Origin: a virus
DNA: 64,000 bases
Virus record (IMG/VR): IMGVR_UViG_3300042298_003052
Coordinates: 1 to 64,000 of that record
Direction: 5' to 3' (one strand)
Shown here piece after piece: positions 7,833 through 14,883 of this stretch (position 1 is its first letter; every line of letters starts with the position of its first letter). A program made the position numbers and the translations under genes. The notes beneath the pieces are model-generated. The model was not told the origin of the DNA. It ran no database searches and saw only the letters and a list, made by a program, of their open reading frames with translations.

Positions 7833-8531
7833 GTGGCAACATTGTATCTATATTTATCGCCAGAATTTCCCGCCGATTTAGCAGGTGAGTTAATAGAGTT
7901 AACCACAAAGCCTGGTAAAGATGATACTTATTGGTTGATGGGAACTTTACCTTATTGTGATATTCAACTTAAACCTACAGATAACAAAAAGGAATTACTT
8001 CACTATCGAGCAATATCAAGAATACAATGCACAATTAAACACGAATACAAAACCGGCTTGTATATGATATTGGATGGAGGTATATACATAGATGAGAAAG
8101 ACAGTTCTGCTAAAGCTGTAAGACCTTCATCCAACGGTGTATGGTTAAATGGGGAAAGACTGTTACCAAAAGATTGGGCAACGATAAACTATAACGATAG
8201 AATTCATTTTGGTAATGATAAAAAAATAATCGTAAAGCAATCGCCTTACGATACATCCAATGAAGATATATGGAATGATGAACAGTGGCGATGTGGTCCT
8301 TACAAAGAAGAACCTTGTTCACCTATAGAAGACGGTTCTCCTTTAATGAAACATGCTAAAGAAAACGCTTCACCATGGACTATTTTAAGTGATGTATTCA
8401 CATGGTTAAAAACGCCTAGCGCATCTTGGTTGGAACAAATCACAAAATTATTCCTTATAGGACTAGGAGTTTCTATTTTAATCTCTGATGAAATAGAACC
8501 TTTACTAAAATGGTTGTTCCAACAAAAATAA
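7833..8531 (+). CDS. FHA-domain membrane protein
   Basis: A 232-residue protein with a forkhead-associated fold, a phosphothreonine-binding module: LMGTLPYCDIQL (residues about 36-47), the conserved SRIQC loop (residues 63-67), SNGVWLNGERL (residues about 100-110) and IHFGNDKK. A C-terminal hydrophobic helix (LIGLGVSILI) would anchor it in the membrane with the FHA domain in the cytoplasm. Start is a GTG with no clear ribosome site. It is the only plus-strand gene between two minus-strand blocks, so it has its own promoter. FHA domains usually partner with Ser/Thr kinases; a kinase-like segment occurs in the tape measure protein, but no link is shown. Confidence 0.75.
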   Translation: MATLYLYLSPEFPADLAGELIELTTKPGKDDTYWLMGTLPYCDIQLKPTDNKKELLHYRAISRIQCTIKHEYKTGLYMILDGGIYIDEKDSSAKAVRPSSNGVWLNGERLLPKDWATINYNDRIHFGNDKKIIVKQSPYDTSNEDIWNDEQWRCGPYKEEPCSPIEDGSPLMKHAKENASPWTILSDVFTWLKTPSASWLEQITKLFLIGLGVSILISDEIEPLLKWLFQQK

Positions 8532-8532
8532 T

Positions 8533-9072
8533 TTAAGCATCTCCTAAAAATAAAATTTTTATAGGATTCAAAATGCGATCGCATATAATATGTGCCAGAT
8601 CGCTTAAAACACAAGAACCATACCAACATAGGATCATATATCCAACCTCATTAGGCAACCGGAGATCTCCCAAAATTACAGGTTGTACTAATAGGACATC
8701 TAAATTAAAGATCGCTAACAAACCCAATACAACAAACCAATAACCAATAAGGAACCTAACAAGAGTACCAAATACTAACGTGTGGCTGAACATACCACGA
8801 TGTCTGACATTTTTCGCATAGATACGCCAGTATATACCTAATAGACCTTTACGTGTAGGAATGTCCATGTCAGGACCAGCCCAACGCTCATGTATGCTGA
8901 ACTGTATAGGAGAAAGGAGAAGAGCTGTTATCCACCAAGGTTTAATAAGGTCTAATCTGTTATTTTCATAAAATATGTGTATCAGTGATATAAGTATAAC
9001 TACTAGACCTAGTGACAATCCTCTTGACACTATATTATTAAAACGAAGATGTTCTCTACGTCCAGTTTTCAC
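8533..9072 (-). CDS. DUF2227-like metal-binding membrane protein
   Basis: A 179-residue membrane protein with at least three hydrophobic segments. The motifs GPDMDIPTRKG, then WRIYAKNVRHRGMFSH, and a late DLAHIICD contain the spaced Asp/His residues characteristic of the DUF2227 (putative metal-binding) family common in cyanobacteria. Its start overlaps the end of the endolysin gene by four bases, placing it in the lysis operon. A metal-dependent hydrolase activity is suggested for the family but not proven; here it may be a lysis helper or simply a captured host membrane protein. Confidence 0.65.
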   Translation of the reverse strand: MKTGRREHLRFNNIVSRGLSLGLVVILISLIHIFYENNRLDLIKPWWITALLLSPIQFSIHERWAGPDMDIPTRKGLLGIYWRIYAKNVRHRGMFSHTLVFGTLVRFLIGYWFVVLGLLAIFNLDVLLVQPVILGDLRLPNEVGYMILCWYGSCVLSDLAHIICDRILNPIKILFLGDA

Positions 9073-9863
9073 TTTAGAACTCCATATTCAATAAACGCTT
9101 TTTCGACTAACGCTTCGTAGTTTCTAGCAATAGTCGCTATATGATGGGCGCGATCTTTCCCATTAACGACTCTCCTAGCGGAAACATAATCTCGTTGATC
9201 TCCAGATACATACTGAGGTAAAGATTTACCAGTAAACCAACCACCCATCATACCTTCAATTAACAAAGTAACACTAACGTCAGGACTAACTATAATATCA
9301 GGATTTTGAACCGCATTTACATTATAGATACTAGATATTTTTTTATAATTATTCTTTCCAGTTAACTGTACTAAACCTCTACCAATATATTTACAAGCGT
9401 CTTCTTTACTCAGATTACCCATGCGATTAACATAACCATTACCACCAGCTCTATTGGCGAAATAATCACAGTTTCCTATTTCTACCAATGTGGTAAAGTT
9501 CGCACTTTCATGTTGAGCTGTGGCTAATATATAAGATACTTGTCCAACATCTGTAATATTCAAATTGATCGCACCGTGGATGATAGCGGTAACAACTTCA
9601 GCTTTTCGTCCTATTTGGAAATTTACAGGTAAGCTTTTGTTAATAGTGTTATCCAGTGCTTCTTGAGTAATATTTTGGAGTGATGGTATATGTCGTATAA
9701 CAACCTCTGGTGTTTTTATATTTACCAAAGGTATAGAGACACTAGGAGTTGTTATATCGAACCCGTAGTAATAATAACTCTCAATTGTTTTATTGAGCGG
9801 TTGATGGAAACTAACTGTTAAAAGAATCGCTGGAAAGGACCACTTCAACAAAAATCTAATCAT
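9069..9863 (-). CDS. GH19-type endolysin with N-terminal membrane anchor
   Basis: This 264-residue protein should cut the glycan strands of host peptidoglycan at lysis. Residues 90-260 form a GH19 chitinase/lysozyme-like domain: AQHESANF carries the catalytic glutamate, and YIGRGLVQLTGKNNYKK is the conserved substrate-cleft block of phage GH19 lysozymes. Residues 1-20 are a hydrophobic helix without a clear cleavage site, suggesting a signal-anchor (SAR-like) export route. It overlaps by four bases the M23-type gene upstream, so the two cell-wall enzymes are made together. Confident in family; the export route is inferred. Confidence 0.85.
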   Translation of the reverse strand: MIRFLLKWSFPAILLTVSFHQPLNKTIESYYYYGFDITTPSVSIPLVNIKTPEVVIRHIPSLQNITQEALDNTINKSLPVNFQIGRKAEVVTAIIHGAINLNITDVGQVSYILATAQHESANFTTLVEIGNCDYFANRAGGNGYVNRMGNLSKEDACKYIGRGLVQLTGKNNYKKISSIYNVNAVQNPDIIVSPDVSVTLLIEGMMGGWFTGKSLPQYVSGDQRDYVSARRVVNGKDRAHHIATIARNYEALVEKAFIEYGVLK

Positions 9864-10474
9864 TGAAACAATACCGCTGTAAGATGACCTGTTTTAACTT
9901 TTACAAACATGAATCGTCCGTTTGCATCTTTAGCACGTAGTTGAAGATGTAAATGAGGACCAGTGCCGTTACCAGTATCACCTGTTTCAGCGATCTTCCA
10001 CCCTTTTTCATAACCACCACTTTTACAGGTGTCTTTCTTCAAATGTAAAAGCTGCCATAACATGTCAGCGTACCAAAACTCTGCGTAATAGCCGCCACCA
10101 TTACCATCGAATTTACAGACAACTTCTATATTATCTGGTGCATAAAGAGGTATTCCTATGGGAGTACCTACATCTACACCATTGTGATATTTAGAACAAC
10201 CTGGACAGGGTGACTTTCTAGGCCCCTGTAAACTTGTTACTTTATGAGTGCCAATAACTTGGCCTATAAATGGATCTGTAAGATCAAACGAAGGATTCTT
10301 TTTTTCTACTACAATCTGTTCTGTCGCGGTTTCATAATCTAAAGGGATAAGTATCTCCACATCACCGAATTTGGCATATCCATGATGAACCAATGATTCT
10401 ACTTGTCGGTTCACTGATGGCACTAGAACGATCGCACCACATACACCCCAAGTTACAAAGTGATTATTTATCAT
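9860..10474 (-). CDS. M23-type metallopeptidase, probable lysis protein
   Basis: A 204-residue protein with an N-terminal hydrophobic segment (VTWGVCGAIVLVPS) and an M23 (LytM) fold: the zinc ligands lie in HNGVDVG (residues about 108-114) and in the HLHLQ motif near residue 180. The family cleaves peptide cross-links in peptidoglycan. A CPGC pair sits just before the first zinc ligand. Paired with the GH19 enzyme downstream it would give both glycan and peptide cleavage. It overlaps the upstream gene by eleven bases. Confidence 0.8.
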   Translation of the reverse strand: MINNHFVTWGVCGAIVLVPSVNRQVESLVHHGYAKFGDVEILIPLDYETATEQIVVEKKNPSFDLTDPFIGQVIGTHKVTSLQGPRKSPCPGCSKYHNGVDVGTPIGIPLYAPDNIEVVCKFDGNGGGYYAEFWYADMLWQLLHLKKDTCKSGGYEKGWKIAETGDTGNGTGPHLHLQLRAKDANGRFMFVKVKTGHLTAVLFQ

Positions 10475-10766
10475 TTGACCTCATAAAAGGAACATCAATA
10501 TGATCTACTATGGGTAACGCAAATTTACTATAACCAGGGGCCATAACTTGACTGATCGCGATCGCTACGGCAGCTCCCGTTATTAACCAATATTTACGAT
10601 CTATAGTGCGATCTTTAATAACTATCACATACTCATCTTCTTCCTCTTGTTGTTCATAAATCGTGGTTTGTTGAGCCTTTATAGTAGCTAAGGTAGTTAG
10701 CTGTTCAGCAAGGCGTGTATTACCCTCCTGAACAGCTACTTCTATAAGACGTTCGATGTTGTCCAC
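10464..10766 (-). CDS. Small membrane protein of the lysis cluster
   Basis: A 100-residue protein, starting with GTG. The first 55 residues are a charged, Gln/Glu-rich helix (coiled-coil-like); then comes one transmembrane helix (WLITGAAVAIAISQVMA). One membrane helix plus a charged cytoplasmic part, next to endolysin genes, makes it a holin or spanin-like candidate, but no family motif supports that. Its end overlaps the M23-type gene. Confidence 0.55.
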   Translation of the reverse strand: MDNIERLIEVAVQEGNTRLAEQLTTLATIKAQQTTIYEQQEEEDEYVIVIKDRTIDRKYWLITGAAVAIAISQVMAPGYSKFALPIVDHIDVPFMRSNDK

Positions 10767-10772
10767 TGTCTT

Positions 10773-11756
10773 CTACTTCTGAATTTTGTAATTCTTACCC
10801 TTAGGCGTAATCCTAGTGACAGCTTTTTGAGCGTCAGTAGAAGCGTTTCCTGTGATGCTACCAAGTAGATGTTTACCAAAGTCTACCGCGTAGGTTGTAC
10901 GCGCTTGATTGCTCCTAGCATCAATCATAGCATCAGGAATCAATTCAGCGATCGCTTGTAAGATAGCATCACATATTGGAAGTAATACGTGAGGGGAAAC
11001 CATAAGAACGATCGCTAGGAATAAACAGTTTATCCAACCAGGGATGAAAGGAAACAGTTTAGCTGCTCCCGTTTGATCCATTCCTAAGTAATTAGTCGAT
11101 ACGTTTGCTAACACAATTGTAATAATACAAAAGACTTTGCCAAAAAACACTAAACGTTCAAGAGTTGATACTTGACCGTCTTCATTGGTATCAACACGAA
11201 GAAATCGACTTAGGACGACTTCTCCGTTTACTTTGATATTGGTGCTAACACCTAAACCAAAAATGATGAAGCCGATCGCTGCACTTAGAACAATGCTAAT
11301 CGCACTATTCCTACCATCCGCCGTTAGTGTCGCTGACAATCCCCAAAAAGAAAATACAGCATCAAAAAATGACAGCAGTGGTACTCCGATAAACTTAACC
11401 GTGGAAAATGTAAGACCTAATGCAGCCAAGGTGTTTAGATCGTGTAAGTATGTCGATTCTCTTCGCATTCTACTCTGCTCCGCTTGTACATGAACTTGTT
11501 CTACTTGTCTCTGTTCTATAGGATCACTCAATTTAGTGTTGTATACGCTAGGTATACGTTCTTGTGGATGTTGTGATCCTGGTAAATGCGATCGCTGATT
11601 GCCTAATCGTGATCCTTGCATCTGTGATGGTCGTCTATTTTCCTCCGGTGGTTGTGTATTACGGCTATGTTCAATTATCCACTGTTCTTGTTTATGTTCT
11701 GGCCAATCGAAAAAATCGTTTGGTAAGTCAGACGGTAGATTAAATGGTTGCGACAT
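10773..11756 (-). CDS. Multi-pass membrane protein with an EF-hand-like loop
   Basis: A 327-residue protein. I use the ATG at 11756 (MSQPF) because AAGGAGT lies eight bases upstream; a longer TTG frame would place the start before its own ribosome site. Residues 1-100 are Gln/Pro/Arg-rich and soluble, followed by four hydrophobic segments. Between the second and third lies DTNEDGQVSTLE, a match to a single 12-residue calcium-binding EF-hand loop (D-x-[ND]-x-D-G-x-[IV]-x-x-x-E). A calcium-responsive membrane protein is possible; nothing shows its role. It is in the same leftward run as the lysis enzymes. Confidence 0.6.
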   Translation of the reverse strand: MSQPFNLPSDLPNDFFDWPEHKQEQWIIEHSRNTQPPEENRRPSQMQGSRLGNQRSHLPGSQHPQERIPSVYNTKLSDPIEQRQVEQVHVQAEQSRMRRESTYLHDLNTLAALGLTFSTVKFIGVPLLSFFDAVFSFWGLSATLTADGRNSAISIVLSAAIGFIIFGLGVSTNIKVNGEVVLSRFLRVDTNEDGQVSTLERLVFFGKVFCIITIVLANVSTNYLGMDQTGAAKLFPFIPGWINCLFLAIVLMVSPHVLLPICDAILQAIAELIPDAMIDARSNQARTTYAVDFGKHLLGSITGNASTDAQKAVTRITPKGKNYKIQK

Positions 11757-11780
11757 AGTAAGACTCCTTTTTTTCAACTA

Positions 11781-12815
11781 CTAAACGCTTCTATCCCATT
11801 CATCAAAAACGCCTCTAACTTGTTCCCATTTCCTCCCTCCTTCGATGTTGAACATTATGCTAGCGATCGTTCTACGATTGTGATGATCTTTTAATTGACA
11901 ATATCTTAGAAAAGCCTCCTTGTTGTTAACGTCAAGATCGTAAAAGTTATTTTGTTGCGATCGTTCTCGAATTGAACTCAACTGAGTTCTGATGTAATCT
12001 ATATCGTCAACAGTGATAGTAGCAACTGGTTTCGGATCCATTTCCGCTTCGCTTCCACTTATTTCCGCTCTGCTTCCACTTCGCTTCCAGTTGCTTCCGT
12101 TTATTTCCGGGTTGTTTCCGCTTTGCTTCCACTTATTTCCGGCTATTTCCACTTCATTTCCGCCCGTTTCCGCTCTGCTTCCGGTCGCTTCCGGGCCATT
12201 TCCGGGGCATTTCCACTCTGCTTCCGGGCCATTTCCGCTCATCGAAAATCGCGGAAGCGGTTGGGAAATGGGGGTTCCTGCCCACGGGGACGGTACGCTT
12301 CCGCCAGGAGGGACAGGTAGAGGATCAACAATCGTGTTTTGAGAAATTCGATCTTCTTCATATTGACCTAACCAATATTCTACTTGTGCGCGAGAAAAAT
12401 ATTTAACAGCACCATACCCTAAGCCAAGGGCAGCAACACAAACCAACGTTGTAGTTGTAAAACTGTCCTGACCTAGTTGAGGATATTCATTGACGATGTA
12501 GGAAGATTGAGAAGCTGCAGAGACAGTCTCAATCGCAATCTCTTGCTGTGGTGAACGTTTACGCATAGGCATAACGACACCGTTCTGAGAACATTGACCC
12601 GCCGCTTCCATCTCTCTATAGGCGTCGTATTGCCCATAACCAGGAACGTCATAGGAAGACGGTAGGTGCGTTATCAAATAGGAAGAACCATCCTCCAAAC
12701 GAATATACCATCCATTGTCCCCAGTATCGGACCCAACTGGGTACACTTGGGTACATTTGGGTGTGTATTCGATACTAGGATGCCCCGCAGGGGACATGTC
12801 TTGACTTCTATTCAT
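11781..12815 (-). CDS. Single-pass membrane protein with heptad-repeat linker
   Basis: A 344-residue protein of unknown function, with a strong AGGAGAAGG ribosome site. Residues 1-110 form a soluble N-terminal part; residues about 120-140 are a membrane helix (TTTTLVCVAALGLGYGAVKYF); residues about 190-260 are a repeat of seven residues with consensus x-G-[NS]-x-x-E-x; residues 265-344 are a charged helical C-terminal domain ending in RKWEQVRGVFDEWDRSV. The repeat DNA holds GGAA every 10-11 bases (listed separately). It could tether a DNA- or protein-binding domain to the membrane; that is speculation from layout. Confidence 0.6.
   Translation of the reverse strand: MNRSQDMSPAGHPSIEYTPKCTQVYPVGSDTGDNGWYIRLEDGSSYLITHLPSSYDVPGYGQYDAYREMEAAGQCSQNGVVMPMRKRSPQQEIAIETVSAASQSSYIVNEYPQLGQDSFTTTTLVCVAALGLGYGAVKYFSRAQVEYWLGQYEEDRISQNTIVDPLPVPPGGSVPSPWAGTPISQPLPRFSMSGNGPEAEWKCPGNGPEATGSRAETGGNEVEIAGNKWKQSGNNPEINGSNWKRSGSRAEISGSEAEMDPKPVATITVDDIDYIRTQLSSIRERSQQNNFYDLDVNNKEAFLRYCQLKDHHNRRTIASIMFNIEGGRKWEQVRGVFDEWDRSV
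12042..12236. repeat. Helically phased TTCC array (19 units)
   Basis: TTCC occurs at 12042, 12053, 12063, 12074, 12085, 12095, 12105, 12116, 12127, 12137, 12147, 12158, 12168, 12179, 12189, 12200, 12211, 12222 and 12233. All eighteen intervals are 10 or 11 bases, mean 10.6, the helical pitch of B-DNA. On the minus strand the array encodes a heptad (21 bases, two units each). Neighbouring bases vary (ACTTAT, GCTCTGC, GGGCCAT and others) while TTCC does not. Confidence 0.9.
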
Positions 12816-13218
12816 TGCTACCTTCTCCTAGTGCTAGTCTCGGAAACAGGCCATTTAGAGCTAATCGAGCATCAACTTTGCTACTGAAATCAATGTCGTT
12901 ATATACAGTGGGACGGTCGATCGCGATCGTTTGAATCTCAGGTGCCTGTAGCTTAGCTAATTCCTCAGCCAAGTAATGCGATCGTACATTGCCTGTTAAT
13001 ACTTGCTTTTCGTAGAACTTAGAAAACTTTTTAGCGTTATCTTGTTCGTGTGAAATGATCGCTGTGTAAAGCTTCTCGTAGTGCTGATCTGAGAGGGCTA
13101 GAGTAGCCTTCACCAGAGTAATGTCCGTACTGGTGTCATAAGTGGTTTCGCCTGTTTTAGGGGGTGTAACGGGCGTTTCCTGCTCTTCTTTTAGCTTATT
13201 GATTGGTTTCGCTGCCAT
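12808..13218 (-). CDS. Hypothetical protein
   Basis: A 136-residue hydrophilic protein with a disordered Lys/Glu/Pro-rich start, a central helical part (LALSDQHYEKLYTAIISHEQDNAKKFSKFY) and a C-terminal part with no recognised fold. It overlaps its neighbours on both sides (8 bases downstream, 28 upstream), so it is co-translated with the MerR-like protein. A role as partner of that regulator is possible but unproven. Confidence 0.55.
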   Translation of the reverse strand: MAAKPINKLKEEQETPVTPPKTGETTYDTSTDITLVKATLALSDQHYEKLYTAIISHEQDNAKKFSKFYEKQVLTGNVRSHYLAEELAKLQAPEIQTIAIDRPTVYNDIDFSSKVDARLALNGLFPRLALGEGSNE

Positions 13219-13490
13219 GACAAGAATAATTCCTCATAAAATTGAATCCGTCTGTTTCGTCTACCGTGTCTAGATCCTTTCTTCGCTTTTTCAGAAGAAA
13301 TAGCCCAAAAAGAAAGACATACGGCATCTTCAATTGTGTAAACTCTGACCTTGCTAGGGTCATAAACAGGTAAGTCAAGGATTTCCCTCATCCACCTAAA
13401 TAAGGTGGTTTTACTTACCCGTTTCTTTGTTTCTCGTTCTACAAACTGTTTTACCTCTCCTAGAGAAAGTATTAGCTCACTGTAGGTCAT
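13191..13490 (-). CDS. MerR-like small DNA-binding protein
   Basis: A 99-residue protein: SLGEVKQFVERETKKRVSKTTLFRWMREI (residues 9-38) reads as a helix-turn-helix followed by VYTIEDAVCLSFW, the wing-and-helix pattern of MerR-family or excisionase-type proteins. The basic C-terminus (KKGSRHGRRNRR) adds DNA contacts. First gene of the leftward lysis block and next to six AGGTGCCA sites, so it may regulate its own promoter. A TATAAT on the minus strand (13503-13498) puts the transcript start at about the ATG, so the mRNA may be leaderless. Confidence 0.65.
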   Translation of the reverse strand: MTYSELILSLGEVKQFVERETKKRVSKTTLFRWMREILDLPVYDPSKVRVYTIEDAVCLSFWAISSEKAKKGSRHGRRNRRIQFYEELFLSWQRNQSIS

Positions 13491-13497
13491 GTTAGAT

Positions 13498-13503
13498 ATT
13501 ATA
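13498..13503 (-). promoter_or_regulatory. -10 element of the leftward promoter
   Basis: TATAAT on the minus strand, ending seven bases before the ATG at 13490. There is no convincing -35 hexamer at 17 bp; an AGGTGCCATCAAT site (13528-13540) lies where activator or repressor contact would be expected. Confidence 0.45.
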
Positions 13504-13525
13504 CACCACTCAATATGTGTTTTCG

Positions 13526-13946
13526 AGAGGTGCCATCAATTGAAACGCTCACTATGTAAGCATTATAAGAATTGTATCATCCATCTAAGTAAGAGGTGCC
13601 ATCAATTTACATTTCTTTACATTTCTTTACATTGAAAAATAGTGAGTATAAGTGCGTATGATTAGTGGTACCTCTTTTAGGTGCCATCGTTCTTCAGTAT
13701 TTTTACTTATCGATAGCTGCATAGCGATCAATGGCACCTCCCTAAGGTGCCATCAATACAATGGTTCTTGATTATCTACGATGAGTATAAGTGCGTATGA
13801 TTAGTGGTACCTCTTTTAGGTGCCATTGATCGCCCGTATTTTTACTTATCGATAATTAGTTGCACCTTAAAATGGCGATATTAATATGACGATATTTTTA
13901 GTGAGTATAAGTGCGTACAATTGATGGTACCTCTCTAAGGTGCCAC
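13526..13946. repeat. Six AGGTGCCA operator-like sites in three long repeats
   Basis: AGGTGCCA occurs at 13528, 13594, 13679, 13745, 13818 and 13938. At 13732-13752 it forms a near-perfect dyad, TGGCACCT-5 bp-AGGTGCCA. Three further copies pair with GGTACCT as a near-palindrome inside a 45-bp direct repeat starting TGAGTATAAGTGCGTA at 13643, 13782 and 13902. A 19-bp element, GTATTTTTACTTATCGATA, follows the first two (13697-13715 and 13836-13854). These look like binding sites for a dimeric repressor. Confidence 0.8.
13607..13632. repeat. Short TTTACATTTC tandem repeat
   Basis: A ten-base unit, TTTACATTTC, is repeated about two and a half times directly after the second AGGTGCCATCAAT site. 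It is A+T-rich and may be a melting or protein-binding element. Confidence 0.6.
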
Positions 13947-14004
13947 TAATCGATGTTCATCTCTCAGGACGATCGCATTTTTAGAGCGATCATCGGTTAA
14001 ATCG

Positions 14005-14176
14005 TTCGATCAGGTCAGATTGATCTAATCCCTTTTTTCATTTTGACTAATCGATCAGGTCAAATTGAACCAATCGATTAGTCAAAACAATTTAACCGAT
14101 CACTTCTGAATTATCGATTAGACCAAATTGACCCATTCGATTAGACCAAATTGACCCATTCGATTGGTCAAAATGA
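14005..14176. repeat. Iteron array (23-bp units) and 15-bp dyad
   Basis: Two exact tandem 23-bp units starting TCGATTAGACCAAATTGACC lie at 14114-14136 and 14137-14159, followed by a partial third. To the left, 14041-14055 and 14073-14087 are a perfect 15-bp inverted repeat (TTTTGACTAATCGAT and complement) around another iteron core, and a diverged copy lies at 14005-14030. Bases 14051-14077 match 36606-36632 in the initiator gene at 26 of 27 positions. Iterons of this type bind a replication initiator. Confidence 0.85.
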
Positions 14177-14235
14177 ATTTAGATGATTGATCGCGATCGT
14201 TCTTCCATTTCGTTTGTCGATTAGTTCCTTAGTAT

Positions 14236-14383
14236 GTGGTTCCTGTGATAACCACTGTTAGTCCTCTCAGAATCGTTTTTAAGAGGCGCTAAAGGCAGTC
14301 GAGGTAATTCTTATCGTTAATTTGTTAATCAGGCTTACAGAGGGTTTAGAGGCGATATTTTCTGTTTCTACCCTCTTTTTTTT
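14236..14383 (+). ncRNA. Candidate structured small RNA
   Basis: Two hairpins follow each other: GTGGTT/AACCAC (14236-14255) and CCTCT/AGAGG (14263-14286). They precede a clear terminator. No promoter is obvious, and no open frame covers the stretch. It lies right next to the iterons, where plasmid-type replicons often carry a control or primer RNA. This is a structural suggestion only. Confidence 0.3.
14340..14383 (+). terminator. Rho-independent terminator
   Basis: GAGGGT (14340-14345) pairs with ACCCTC (14370-14375), extended by AGA/TCT with a small bulge, and is followed by eight T residues (14376-14383). It would end any rightward transcript made in the iteron region. Confidence 0.65.
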
Positions 14384-14389
14384 GTAGAT

Positions 14390-14445
14390 CGATCGCGATC
14401 GAATGAAATAGGAATGAAATAAGGACGATCGCGATCGTTTTTTTT
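14390..14445 (+). terminator. Palindromic hairpin with T-run
   Basis: The self-complementary 12-mer CGATCGCGATCG occurs at 14390-14401 and again at 14426-14437, followed by eight Ts. The two copies can pair with each other around a 24-base loop, giving a second possible terminator directly after the first. Confidence 0.4.
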
Positions 14446-14472
14446 ATATAATTTTCAGTGTTTATATATATC

Positions 14473-14725
14473 GACCCCATTCACATAGATGCTGTGTGTG
14501 TGCTGCTGTAGATCTCTCTATATTTCTCTTTTTTCTAAGTCCTTTTATGATCTTTCCCTCTTTGTTGCGAAAACCCGGAGCCTTGTATATAATCTAAGCC
14601 TCCGGGAAAACGAAACAAACCTCGAAAGCATTGATATATAAAGGTTATAGCAAATAGAATAATGAAAAATAGCACGAAAATAGGTGATAAGAGGGAACAC
14701 ACACAGCATCTATGTAAAGGGGGTC
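14473..14725. repeat. 28-bp inverted repeat flanking 197 bp
   Basis: The left arm 14473-14500 (GACCCC.TT.ACATAGATGC...) and the right arm 14698-14725 are reverse complements at 26 of 28 positions. The enclosed 197 bp is non-coding and contains a CCCGGAG/CTCCGGG dyad at 14574-14606. Confidence 0.85.
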
Positions 14726-14802
14726 AACCTATTGCTATATAAGGATTACAGCTAATTCTATAAAAAATTATATATATAAAAATAAAGGAAAAGTAATTAT
14801 AA

Positions 14803-14859
14803 ATGACGATCGCGATCTATCTAGAAACGGATATTAGAAATTACTCTATTACTACTTGA
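14803..14859 (+). CDS. Possible 18-codon leader peptide
   Basis: ATG at 14803 is preceded by AAAGGAAAAG and opens 18 codons ending at the TGA that overlaps the TTGACA promoter box. It has a plausible ribosome site but no other support and could be chance. Confidence 0.15.
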   Translation: MTIAIYLETDIRNYSITT

Positions 14860-14883
14860 CAATATATCGAATAAAGATATAAA
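14856..14883 (+). promoter_or_regulatory. Sigma-70-type promoter for the rightward block
   Basis: TTGACA (14856-14861), 16-bp spacer, TATAAA (14878-14883); transcription would begin near 14890, leaving a leader of about 25 bases before the ATG at 14916. The match to consensus is the best in the control region. Confidence 0.65.

Noticed and set aside
12042-12236. Sequencing artefact or simple satellite
   Set aside because: The array keeps one open reading frame, has varied bases between TTCC units, and continues the surrounding gene without a frameshift.
13526-13946. CRISPR array
   Set aside because: The three 45-bp repeats are 120-139 bp apart with irregular, partly related spacers, and no cas-like gene is in the window.
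14574-14606. tRNA-like or terminator structure at CCCGGAG/CTCCGGG
   Set aside because: Only one 7-bp stem with a 19-base loop and no other tRNA arms; no T-run follows. Kept only as an internal dyad of the 28-bp inverted repeat.
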